Origin: Borreliella garinii
GTDB lineage: Bacteria; Spirochaetota; Spirochaetia; JABEVK01
Assembly: GCA_020720765.1 (NCBI GenBank)
Contig: DYOB01000006.1
Location: 1-60,544 of the forward strand
Length of the DNA stretch: 60,544 bases
Direction: 5' to 3'
Shown one piece after another: positions 1 to 7,390 of this stretch; positions within the stretch are counted from its first letter, which is position 1, and each line of letters starts with the position of its first letter. Position numbers and translations under genes: made by a program. The notes under the pieces are model-generated. The model ran no database searches, was not told the DNA's origin, and saw nothing but the letters and a program-made list of their open reading frames with translations.

Positions 1-477
1 AAATTGCCAGGGCTAAATCCAATTATGCCAAATGAGTTTTACGGGACACTAGCAAGAGCAGAAACCTTCTTATATTGGGCAATTGTCGCCCCTGTGGAAA
101 TAGGAGCAGTTGTAAAGGCTGGAGTAAGTGCTAGAAATAACAATTCAAGTTTGGGACTTCCAAATGTTCGTCTAGACCGAAGCAGATTTCCTGAAACTGC
201 AAGACACTGGACAGACGCCCAACTATCTGGAAAACAATCAATCTTAACAATTAATCGACCAGCTGCTAGGCCAAATCGTTCATTATCACTTCAGGGGATT
301 GATAAAGCGCCTGGAATGCAATTAGACGAGTATCCACCAGCTATATTTTCTGAAGGTGGCAGAGGAGCAAGCGTTCGTGCAATACCATCTTCGGATAATA
401 TGGGATCAGGTGCTAGTATAGGGAATCAATTACGATCATTTCCAGATGGAACTAAAGTGTTACTTATTGTAGAATAA
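1..477 (+). CDS. C-terminal part of a NucA/NucB-type DNase toxin (5' end outside window)
   Basis: The frame is open at the left edge, so this is the 3' end of a longer gene. The last 50 visible residues carry the NucA/NucB nuclease signature: DEYP (about residues 108-111), then SEGGRGASV, SSDN and SGASIGNQL. In this family the Asp/Glu of DEYP and the downstream Glu are catalytic. About 100 residues before it include a hydrophobic stretch (FLYWAIVAPVEIGAVV), as seen in linkers of polymorphic toxins. A ComJ/Nin-like gene follows 9 nt later, which supports a toxin-immunity reading. The DNA is clearly more AT-rich than the core genes to the right, suggesting transfer. The delivery domain (Rhs or other) lies outside the window, so a plain secreted nuclease remains possible. 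Confidence 0.8.
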   Translation, partial: KLPGLNPIMPNEFYGTLARAETFLYWAIVAPVEIGAVVKAGVSARNNNSSLGLPNVRLDRSRFPETARHWTDAQLSGKQSILTINRPAARPNRSLSLQGIDKAPGMQLDEYPPAIFSEGGRGASVRAIPSSDNMGSGASIGNQLRSFPDGTKVLLIVE

Positions 478-486
478 GGAGTATTT

Positions 487-960
487 ATGATGGAATTCAA
501 TGTTGGTTTATTAGAAGTTTCATATAAACAGATTTCAATTTTTATATATGGTTTAGATAACCCATTTAATGATTGGAGTCAAATAAATATAAAGCAAGGA
601 TTTACATATAGGAGCGAATCTATTGGAATTATGACTCTAAATGATGATGGTCCAATTCATGTGAATGTAGATACTAGCTTGAACATTGTCCCTGAATCAG
701 TTAGAATCCTTGTTTTACCCTTTAAAATAATTGGGGAAAATGGTGTTGAAATTGCAACTTTAACAGAGAGCTCATGGATTGATATACCGGACGGCGAATA
801 CTCGCTAATAATTCAGTTAGGAAATGATAATATTACCGGAAACTGGTGTCGCTTTTCGCTCATAAATGCAAATCAGTTTGATTCAAGTCCAAGATACTTA
901 AAACATGATCCGGAAATAAGTGTTGCAGAAAAGTTTGATTTAAATGCAGGCCCTGCATAG
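487..960 (+). CDS. ComJ/Nin-like nuclease inhibitor, probable immunity protein
   Basis: This 157-aa, acidic, beta-rich protein has no signal peptide or membrane segment. Its N-terminal half follows the pattern of Bacillus ComJ (Nin), the inhibitor of NucA: a short strand with SYKQISIFIYG, then NPFNDW, then a Gly-containing turn and a serine-rich strand (YRSESIGIMTL). That family binds and blocks NucA-type DNases, and the gene directly upstream encodes just such a nuclease. A Shine-Dalgarno AAGGAG at 476-481 overlaps the upstream stop codon, so the pair is translationally close. The start could be ATG 487 or ATG 490. The family call rests on remembered motif spacing, not an alignment. Confidence 0.7.
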   Translation: MMEFNVGLLEVSYKQISIFIYGLDNPFNDWSQINIKQGFTYRSESIGIMTLNDDGPIHVNVDTSLNIVPESVRILVLPFKIIGENGVEIATLTESSWIDIPDGEYSLIIQLGNDNITGNWCRFSLINANQFDSSPRYLKHDPEISVAEKFDLNAGPA

Positions 961-1346
961 ATCTAATAAATGTTATACTTTAAAATGTTTGGTATTTCCA
1001 TTCCAATTTTATATTTCAAATTTAACTTGTGTTCTCCCGTCCCTCAAACACCCAAGTTAACTTGCAACGCGGCTTGTGTCATCACCGGTGATAAAGTTCC
1101 TAGATTCACCGGTTTCCTGGTTCCGCTTTTGACAACCGGTTTCAAAATTCCCGTGTGAGTGACTGGAACTTTGGCGCGGGGTTGTCCACAAAACCTGGGG
1201 ATGATTTTGGCCCCCTCCCGCCTTCTTTGAGATAAAACTAATAACTTTTATAGTGACTATCGGACTCCAACAAGGTGGAGATATTGGAGTTATTAGATAT
1301 ATTGGAACCTGTTTACTCCCCACAACCTACTTCCAGGGATTGTGAT
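961..1346. other. Non-coding accessory stretch with one repeat copy
   Basis: I see no convincing gene here. It holds repeat copy A (1077-1134), a further CCGGTTTCAAAATTCCC tract just beyond it, and a small inverted repeat ACTCCAA/TTGGAGT (1264-1290). Short frames on both strands have no recognisable product. The minus-strand frame across 1057-1323 reads through the repeat and is probably fortuitous. Confidence 0.5.
1077..1134. repeat. 58-bp dispersed repeat, copy A
   Basis: This 58-bp unit begins TGTCATCACCGGTGATAAAG and ends GGTTCCGCTTTTGACA. It recurs in the same orientation at 1347-1404 with 3 mismatches that I can count. The ends are inverted (TGTCA/TGACA) and an ATCACCGGTGAT palindrome lies inside, so it looks like a transposase-bound terminus. 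It could be a relic end of an IS, perhaps IS21-like, where TG-ended termini carry multiple internal repeats. That assignment is a guess. Confidence 0.75.
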
Positions 1347-1557
1347 TGTCATCACCGGTGATAAAGTTCCTATAATCACCGGTTTCCAGGTTCCGCTTTT
1401 GACATAAGAAGGGGCGGTCCTCTAAGCTGTTGTTACTCAGCAATACCAAAGCTGACTCATACACAGATTCCAATAACCCCATACCAAGCTCATGATGCAC
1501 CGCGAAACACGCCCCCAGCAGTTGATGGGAAAGCTCCTTCTCGACCACTATGTCCAT
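1327..1557 (-). pseudogene. Truncated GxxExxY-family gene
   Basis: From ATG 1557 the minus strand reads MDIVVEKELSHQLLGACFAV, then HHELGMGLLESVYESALVLL. This is the N-terminus of the GxxExxY family (motif GLLESVY), small PDDEXK-fold-related proteins normally of about 120-130 aa. After roughly 40 residues the similarity stops, and the frame runs into repeat copy B before ending at 1327. The central and C-terminal parts of the fold are missing, so it is probably non-functional. The frame is open upstream of 1557, but those codons look like intergenic DNA. Nothing gene-like was seen in 1558-1828. Confidence 0.65.
1347..1404. repeat. 58-bp dispersed repeat, copy B
   Basis: Second copy of the unit at 1077-1134, same orientation, 3 mismatches. 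On the minus strand the truncated GxxExxY reading frame runs straight into it and picks up a CQKRNLETG...FITGDD tail. This suggests the repeat sits at the breakpoint that cut that gene. Confidence 0.75.
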
Positions 1558-1828
1558 TCTTTGCCTCCTTTTGTCTTGCTCCATCTCGGAGCGACGAGCT
1601 GTCAAGGCCGATAGAGCCTGAGGCGTGCCTTGACGGTAAGGAGTGAGAGATAAAATGAAAAAGTCGGAGGCGGAGAGAAAAGTAATCCAGCCAGGCATCA
1701 GTGCCGCGCCGCATGGCGCCAGTGACACGGCGTCAGCCGTCAGTGGTAAAAAGAATTTCAGCCACTGGTGATCTTCGACCGATCATGGGGCCCTTAGGGC
1801 ACCACCATCCCGCATCATCCCCCAACAA

Positions 1829-1855
1829 CAAAAAACCCGCGGCTTCCCGCGGGTT
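1829..1855 (-). terminator. Rho-independent terminator of the outer-membrane-like gene
   Basis: A perfect 9-bp GC-rich stem, AACCCGCGG and CCGCGGGTT (1834-1842 / 1847-1855), with a CTTC loop. Read on the minus strand it is followed by a run of T residues. It lies 22 nt past the stop of the minus-strand gene ending at 1877. Confidence 0.85.
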
Positions 1856-1876
1856 ATAAGCATCAAACTGAACGAA

Positions 1877-2887
1877 TTACCTAATAGCGAAATAGACCTT
1901 TGTCTGGAAGACAAGAACAGCAACCGAAGCCGATGAAGTAGCCATCACAGGCATATAGTATCCAAGTTTGAACTCAAGGGGTACAAAAGCTTTCTTGAGG
2001 AAAATCGAGACGCCGGGCTTTAGTGTCAAAGTTGTCGAGGCTGAATTCGTTTGTTCCACTCCGTTTTTAATTACGTTAGGAGACATTTCGTAACTGACAG
2101 GGAGTCCTATTCCAAGGGAAGTGTCCGGTGATAAATCCAAATCTACGTGCGGCTCTGCTTCAAGTGTAAGCGAATAGCCGTAGTTATATTTAGTTTCAGA
2201 AATAGTGTTAGGGCTTCCTAATGCAGGAGCCCCAACATTGGCTTTTTTAATAGTTACTTCCGACAGGTAAATGTATTCCGCGTAGAGGTTGAAAAAAAAC
2301 ATTTCGCTGGGAACTACATCAAAATATATCCTTCCGCCGAAACCCAAGGCATGGTTCGCAGATGCGTTGGTATAGGGTTTACCTGAATTGAGGTTCTCAA
2401 ATTGTGTGTCGGCGTTTGGGCCAGGTGTTGGAATAAGAACACCAGGGGCTATTGCAAAGCGGATCATGTCCATGGCAACTGGAGCTTTTTTACCGATGAT
2501 TTGGAATTTAGCGCCGGCAAAAATATCGCTTGTGTCATTAATATTAATTGTCGAACTATTACCAGTAGTCAAACCCGAAAACTTTGACATATCATAATCA
2601 ACAGTCGACCAAAGGTTTATTCCAGGTGCCCACTGGACAGCTGCGGTGATCCAGTCGGTCAAGCCGAACTCGAGTGCAAAACCCAGGTTATAAAACTGTG
2701 CCTTATTTTGGTTGGCTTCATAGGCCGTGTATTTTCCGTCCTTATCATAAGCACCGTTGACCATGCCGTAGGTGTTGGCGATATTGATGCGGCCCACCAA
2801 GGCTGGCAGAACCTGTGCGTCGTCGGCAAAGACTGATGTAACGGAGCAGACCGCCACCAGAACCAATGAACCAAGAAATTTCTTCAT
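1877..2887 (-). CDS. Predicted outer-membrane beta-barrel-like protein, unknown family
   Basis: This 336-aa protein begins with a signal peptide (KKFLGSLVLVAVCSVTSVFA, likely cut after VFA). The mature chain is full of alternating strands, aromatic residues and Gly/Asn turns, and it ends in a strand with VYFAIR. Phrases such as GFALEFGLTDWITAAVQWAPG and GGRIYFDVVPSEMFFFNLYAEY fit an outer-membrane barrel. I do not recognise a named family. An AGGAGGT Shine-Dalgarno lies 5 nt before the ATG. It is monocistronic: its own terminator follows and 158 nt separate it from the hemerythrin gene upstream. A soluble periplasmic beta protein is the alternative. Confidence 0.7.
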   Translation of the reverse strand: MKKFLGSLVLVAVCSVTSVFADDAQVLPALVGRINIANTYGMVNGAYDKDGKYTAYEANQNKAQFYNLGFALEFGLTDWITAAVQWAPGINLWSTVDYDMSKFSGLTTGNSSTININDTSDIFAGAKFQIIGKKAPVAMDMIRFAIAPGVLIPTPGPNADTQFENLNSGKPYTNASANHALGFGGRIYFDVVPSEMFFFNLYAEYIYLSEVTIKKANVGAPALGSPNTISETKYNYGYSLTLEAEPHVDLDLSPDTSLGIGLPVSYEMSPNVIKNGVEQTNSASTTLTLKPGVSIFLKKAFVPLEFKLGYYMPVMATSSASVAVLVFQTKVYFAIR

Positions 2888-3045
2888 AAGACCTCCTATG
2901 TCTCGAGAGATATAGTTAGTCTAAACCGGATTCATGGAAAAAAAACTCTTTTTTGTCTATAATTTCTCGAATTCCGAAGATTTAACACGAAAATAACAGT
3001 ATAAACTCAGTTAGATGAAATAATTCAGTGAATATTCAGCTAAAT

Positions 3046-3453
3046 TTACTTTACCCCGTTCTCGTTGAAGAAACCCTTGTACGCCATGTCGGCCCCCTGC
3101 ATGTGTTCCACGAGCCATTTGCGCAGGAATTCCAGTAAACCTATGGAAATCATCGTCGTCCCCGCCAGGAATTCATTGCGGAACGCCACGACTTGGTCGG
3201 TGAGGGTTTTATGCTGGTGTCTATGCTCGCTTTCCTTGGGGTACCCGTGCTGGTCGAAAAGGGATTCCTCGGTTTGAAAATGCTCTACGGTGTACTGGAT
3301 CAATTCATCCAGAATCTCAGCCATCACGCTGCGGCTTTTACCCTTGAGCATGGATTCATGCAAATTGTTCACGATTTCCACAAGTTTTTTATGCTGGTTA
3401 TCAAAGACCTCCACACCCACGCTGTATTCGGGTGACCATTCTATATAAGCCAT
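3046..3453 (-). CDS. Bacteriohemerythrin
   Basis: A single-domain hemerythrin of 135 aa, the usual length. The di-iron ligands are visible in order: H21 in FDNQH, then the His in NNLHE, then HFQTEE, then the HRHQHK cluster, and a final H with Asp in HMQGAD. The protein binds O2 at a non-haem di-iron centre and serves in oxygen sensing, storage or scavenging, which fits an anaerobe or microaerophile. AGGAGGAATATC precedes the ATG, giving a strong Shine-Dalgarno. No operon partner is visible: the next gene leftwards is 158 nt away and hrpA to the right ends 110 nt away. Confidence 0.93.
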   Translation of the reverse strand: MAYIEWSPEYSVGVEVFDNQHKKLVEIVNNLHESMLKGKSRSVMAEILDELIQYTVEHFQTEESLFDQHGYPKESEHRHQHKTLTDQVVAFRNEFLAGTTMISIGLLEFLRKWLVEHMQGADMAYKGFFNENGVK

Positions 3454-3563
3454 GATATTCCTCCTATAGAAGAATAATGTTCTAAACCTGAGACGTCAAT
3501 ACTTTTTTCCGAGCCTGTTTCAAAACTCAACGAGGAAGGTTTTTCAGAAGTGAAAAAGGAAGC

Positions 3564-6041
3564 TCAACCAATTAAAGTATTCAGCCTTCTATATGCCCCG
3601 TTGATAAATTTCCACGACTGTGGAGTCAATTCACCCGCTTCCTTATCGTCGGCGAGTTGTTCCAGGGCGCTGAGGCTCTCGGTGAGGGCCGTCTGGAAGG
3701 TTTTCTGCACCTTGAACCAGTATTGTCCCCGGCCGTCCGACTGCAGGGCGAAAAACCCTAGCTCTCGGCTTTTGGTTCGCGGGGGGCAGGGGTGGATCAA
3801 GTTTTCCAGATGGACGGCGAGTTTTTCCAACCTTTTTGTCCCTGTGTAACTCTGACCCTGCGGCCACTCTTCCAGAATATCTGAAAAATCTATCATGCGC
3901 GAAAGCTCGAGAATCCTGTTCACCCTGACCCCTTCCATAATCAGCCTGTCTCGACTCTCGACACGGCCCTTCATGTTTTTCAAATCGGGTATGGCGGTCG
4001 GTGGAACGTTGGCTAAAACCCTCTGTATCTTCTCCCACGGCATCAGAAGAATCTTGTCCTTCCCGCCCAGGGTTTTCAGGGTAAAGACCTCGGGGCCGAT
4101 GCGCACCTGCCAGGGGTTGTCGTCGGCCTTGGGTTCATCGCCATGGGGTGTTTGCCTCGTGGCTTCGGTGAGGGCCTTGGCCAGTTTTGGGTCGATGCGC
4201 TCAAGCCATTCTTTTCTTATCGGGCTGACACTGCGAGCGTAGATTCTGCTTGTCCTGACAATTTCCCCGGCGACGATATATGGAGGGGATTCACGAAAGA
4301 GAACGGAACCCGGGTGGATCATGATCTTCTCCGCGGTCAAACTCCGGTAGATACCGCGGCCCGTAGCCGTGCACACAAATTGGATCAATCCCTTAGCGGC
4401 AGCGCAGAGGTAGTCCGAGACCGCCCCCCCCTTTCCAATGGGCACCCCCAGCCTGCTGACAATTTCTTCCAACTGGCCTTGAATATTCACAAGCTCGGCC
4501 ATGGTCCGCGGTTCAAGGTAATAGTGCTTGCAGAAGGTCTCCTTCTGGGGAGCTTGGAGGTAGGCCTTAAAGATTCTCAGGTAGGATACAAAGTCGCCGT
4601 TGTCGTCGCGGAAAAAGTGATGCGCACGGCGGGCTTCCATCTCTTCCCCTTGGGGCAGGAGGAAGGGGCTGTCCGTGCTTAAAAAGCTTGCGGCTATGGT
4701 GATTTCCTCGATGACTTCGGGGTAACGCAGGATAGCCTCGACGATCATCCTCGCGTGTCTGGGCAACAGGGGAAATTGGGCCATCATGCGCCCGGTCTCG
4801 GACAGGCTATGGTCGCCTTTCAGGGCGTCGAGTAAAAAAAGAACCTCAACAGCCCCCTGAATACCGGGTTTTCCAGGAGGGGAAAGAAAATCGAAACTTT
4901 CGAAGTCCCGAATTCCAATCTCAGCCATGCGCAGGACTACCTCGCTCAGGTCGGTCCTATAAATCTCCTCCCGAGTAAAAAGGCTCCTCTCGTTGAAATC
5001 TTTTTCACCGTAGAGCCTGTAGCAAACCCCCGGCTGCGTTCTTCCCGCACGGCCCGTTCTCTGGAGTGCCGACGACCTGCTGACCTTATCTTCCTGCAGG
5101 GACGAGGTAAAGGTCCGTGGGTTATAGTAGTTGATTTTGGCCAAGCCGCTGTCGATAACCGTCGTCACCCCGTCGATGGTCACGCTCGTCTCGGCGATAT
5201 TCGTAGAAAGGATGACCTTGGTCATCCCCGGGGGGGGATCGTCGAAGACCCTGTGCTGGTCTTCCTTCGAAAGTCTTCCGTAAAGTGGAAGAATATGGAG
5301 ACTCTGTTTCACCGTGCTGAAAGCCAGCGCCGAGGCGGTCTCCTTAATAAGTTTTTCCCCCGGCAAGAACACAAGGATGTCGCCCTCGCGTTCGCCGACT
5401 ACCTCGCTTACGAGCTTGACTATCTGGTCCCGCATAAGCTCCTCGGGAAGGGGCTGTCCGTCGGGTCCAGGACGCCAAAAGATATCGACGGGATAGGTAG
5501 GTGTGTCGATGCGCACGATGGGCGCCCCGTTGAAATACGCGCTGAATACCTCGCTGTTGATGGTTGCACTGGAAATGATGATACGGAATTCGGGCCTTCT
5601 GGAGCTGATCTCTTTTAAAAGCCCAAGGATAAAATCGATGTTCAGGCTTCTCTCGTGGGCTTCATCCACCATGATGACCGAGTAGGCGCTCAAAGACTGG
5701 TCGGCCTTGATCTCCTGGAGAAGTGTTCCGTCGGTAAGAATTTTTAAGCGGGTTTTAGCGTTGGTTTTATCGTCGAACCTCATCTTATAACCCACAAAAT
5801 CCCCGACGGGACTTTCGAGTTGCTTGGCTATGTAGTCGCAGACGCTCAGAGTCGCGATGCGGCGGGGCTGGGTTATTCCCACCATACCTTTTTCCGTGTA
5901 CCCGGCTTCGTGAAGGATAATGGGCAGCTGGGTAGTTTTTCCGCTTCCAGTCGGGCTCTCCACGACTATCACCCTGTTATTCTGGAGCTGGGCCAGAATC
6001 CGCTCTTTTTCCCTGTAGACCGGCAGATCCCTGGCGTTCAT
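3564..6041 (-). CDS. hrpA: DEAH-box ATP-dependent RNA helicase, HrpA family
   Basis: This 825-aa protein opens directly with the helicase core. Walker A PTGSGKTT lies at residues 30-37, then TQPRR (Ia), DEAHERS (II), SATIN (III), and GRAGRTQPGVCYRLY (VI). Winged-helix and HA2/ratchet regions and an OB-like C-terminus follow. The family unwinds RNA 3'-5', and in other bacteria it acts on stalled ribosomes or mRNA processing. At 825 aa it lacks the long C-terminal extension of E. coli HrpA and is nearer HrpB in length, but the N-terminal motifs (LPVYREKERIL, LHEAGY) read as HrpA. The start overlaps the hisS stop as ATGA (6038-6041), so it is translationally coupled. Confidence 0.88.
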   Translation of the reverse strand: MNARDLPVYREKERILAQLQNNRVIVVESPTGSGKTTQLPIILHEAGYTEKGMVGITQPRRIATLSVCDYIAKQLESPVGDFVGYKMRFDDKTNAKTRLKILTDGTLLQEIKADQSLSAYSVIMVDEAHERSLNIDFILGLLKEISSRRPEFRIIISSATINSEVFSAYFNGAPIVRIDTPTYPVDIFWRPGPDGQPLPEELMRDQIVKLVSEVVGEREGDILVFLPGEKLIKETASALAFSTVKQSLHILPLYGRLSKEDQHRVFDDPPPGMTKVILSTNIAETSVTIDGVTTVIDSGLAKINYYNPRTFTSSLQEDKVSRSSALQRTGRAGRTQPGVCYRLYGEKDFNERSLFTREEIYRTDLSEVVLRMAEIGIRDFESFDFLSPPGKPGIQGAVEVLFLLDALKGDHSLSETGRMMAQFPLLPRHARMIVEAILRYPEVIEEITIAASFLSTDSPFLLPQGEEMEARRAHHFFRDDNGDFVSYLRIFKAYLQAPQKETFCKHYYLEPRTMAELVNIQGQLEEIVSRLGVPIGKGGAVSDYLCAAAKGLIQFVCTATGRGIYRSLTAEKIMIHPGSVLFRESPPYIVAGEIVRTSRIYARSVSPIRKEWLERIDPKLAKALTEATRQTPHGDEPKADDNPWQVRIGPEVFTLKTLGGKDKILLMPWEKIQRVLANVPPTAIPDLKNMKGRVESRDRLIMEGVRVNRILELSRMIDFSDILEEWPQGQSYTGTKRLEKLAVHLENLIHPCPPRTKSRELGFFALQSDGRGQYWFKVQKTFQTALTESLSALEQLADDKEAGELTPQSWKFINGAYRRLNTLIG

Positions 6042-7327
6042 AAGTACCTCTTTGCGGTTTTGACAAGGGCGGCCGCATCGGAACAGAGTGACTGTTCTCC
6101 GTCGGCCAGCCTTTTAACCAGCCATTGCCCCCCCTTGGGGATCACCGTAACGGGTATGTTTTTCTTTTCAGCGTAGGCGTACTGTACTGCAACTTTCTTG
6201 TTTTCGGTAAATAAGTCGGTTTTTACCCCGCCTTCACGGAGCACCGCGGCGGTTTTCCATGAAGCATCCTGCGGTTCGCTGTCCGACTGCATTACAAGAA
6301 CATCCGCTGTCCGGGAAGACCCCGCAAGAAGACCCAACTCTTCAAGTCCCGTGAGCAGGCGGTCGAGACCCACGCTCGAACCGACTCCCGGCAACCTTTC
6401 TTTCGAATAGAGCTGGGCTAAATTATCGTAACGTCCGCCGCTACACACACTTCCCAGGCTCGGCAGTTCTGTAAGAAAGGTCTCGTACACCACCCCCGTG
6501 TAATAATCAAGCCCGCGGGCTATCCCGAAATCCGGAGTCACCCGGTCCAGAACCCCGCAGGATTCAAGCCGTGAAACCACCTCTCGGAGCCTTTTGAGAA
6601 TTTCCTCAGAACCAGCCACCATGTTTTGAGCCCTTTCAAGAGCCTGCTTCCATGATACTGCCGGGGCAATAAATTCGAGAATGGTTGAAACCTGGTTTTC
6701 ATCCGTCAATTCCAAGAGAGAGGCCTTTAGAGCCTCAAGACCGATTTTATCGCGCTTGTCTACTGTTCTGAGTATTTCAGGGGCCTGGGACTCGAGTCCC
6801 AGGTTGGCAAGGAAGAGTTGAAGCAATCCCTTGTGGTTGAGACGGATGCTGACCTTGCCGGCCCCGAGAAGTTCCAAACTTTGGACCATCATCAGAAGAA
6901 TCTCCGCATCGGCATCCGGACTGTCGGCACCGACTATGTCGAAATCACACTGGAAAAATTCACGGTACCTGCCCTTCTGGGGGTTCTCACCGCGCCAGAC
7001 CTTGGCCATATGGTAACGCTTAAACGGAAAAGGTAATTCCTCGCGGTGCTGGGCGGAAAATCTGGCAAATGGCACAGTTAGGTCGTAGCGGAGGGCGACC
7101 TTTCTCTCTCCATTGTCGGTAAACCTGTAAATCTGCTTATCCGATTCCCCCCCTCCTTTTCCAAGGAGAATTTCCTCGTATTCGAGGGCCGGGGTGTCAA
7201 TGGGTTCAAACCCGAAGGCGCGGAAACTCGTCTCTAGAGCGGCCATTAGGTCGCGCCTGCGTATTTCCTGCGCCGGGAGTGCGTCTCGAAAACCCTTGAG
7301 GGTTTGTGGTGTGATCAAAGAACTCAT
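6038..7327 (-). CDS. hisS: Histidyl-tRNA synthetase
   Basis: Class II aminoacyl-tRNA synthetase of 429 aa, full length. Visible landmarks are KGFRDALP near the N-terminus, motif 2 (FKRYHMAKVWRGENPQKGRY), the HisA/HisB signatures (LRYDLTVPFARF and GLDYYTGVVYETF), motif 3 around GVGSSVGLDRL, and the C-terminal anticodon-binding domain. It charges tRNA-His with histidine. The ATG at 7327 has no Shine-Dalgarno. A TTGTGA-17 nt-TAAACT promoter ends 6 nt before it, so the mRNA is probably leaderless. It is coupled to hrpA downstream and divergent from mrp. Confidence 0.95.
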   Translation of the reverse strand: MSSLITPQTLKGFRDALPAQEIRRRDLMAALETSFRAFGFEPIDTPALEYEEILLGKGGGESDKQIYRFTDNGERKVALRYDLTVPFARFSAQHREELPFPFKRYHMAKVWRGENPQKGRYREFFQCDFDIVGADSPDADAEILLMMVQSLELLGAGKVSIRLNHKGLLQLFLANLGLESQAPEILRTVDKRDKIGLEALKASLLELTDENQVSTILEFIAPAVSWKQALERAQNMVAGSEEILKRLREVVSRLESCGVLDRVTPDFGIARGLDYYTGVVYETFLTELPSLGSVCSGGRYDNLAQLYSKERLPGVGSSVGLDRLLTGLEELGLLAGSSRTADVLVMQSDSEPQDASWKTAAVLREGGVKTDLFTENKKVAVQYAYAEKKNIPVTVIPKGGQWLVKRLADGEQSLCSDAAALVKTAKRYL

Positions 7328-7362
7328 GGTGTGAGTTTACTCGTTTTACCGAGGGTTCACAA
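7328..7362 (-). promoter_or_regulatory. hisS promoter, leaderless geometry
   Basis: On the minus strand: TTGTGA (7362-7357), 17-nt spacer, TAAACT (7339-7334), 6 nt, then the ATG at 7327. Transcription would start at or next to the A of the ATG. No Shine-Dalgarno is present. Each hexamer matches 4 of 6 consensus bases. Its -35 box overlaps the mrp -35 box on the other strand. Confidence 0.5.
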
Positions 7363-7390
7363 GAACAGCTTCACTGATTATAATCGTCCA
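7356..7390 (+). promoter_or_regulatory. mrp promoter, leaderless geometry
   Basis: TTCACA (7356-7361), 17-nt spacer, perfect TATAAT (7379-7384), 6 nt, then ATG at 7391. The predicted +1 is the A of the start codon. This supports ATG 7391 over the earlier in-frame ATG at 7304, which would lie upstream of the promoter. Confidence 0.7.

Noticed and set aside
1057-1323. 88-aa minus-strand frame containing repeat copy A
   Set aside because: No Shine-Dalgarno, no family, and the only notable part is the repeat read in frame; it is more likely a chance frame.
7304-7390. Upstream start for mrp
   Set aside because: The TTCACA/TATAAT promoter lies downstream of 7304, and those residues show no Mrp similarity.
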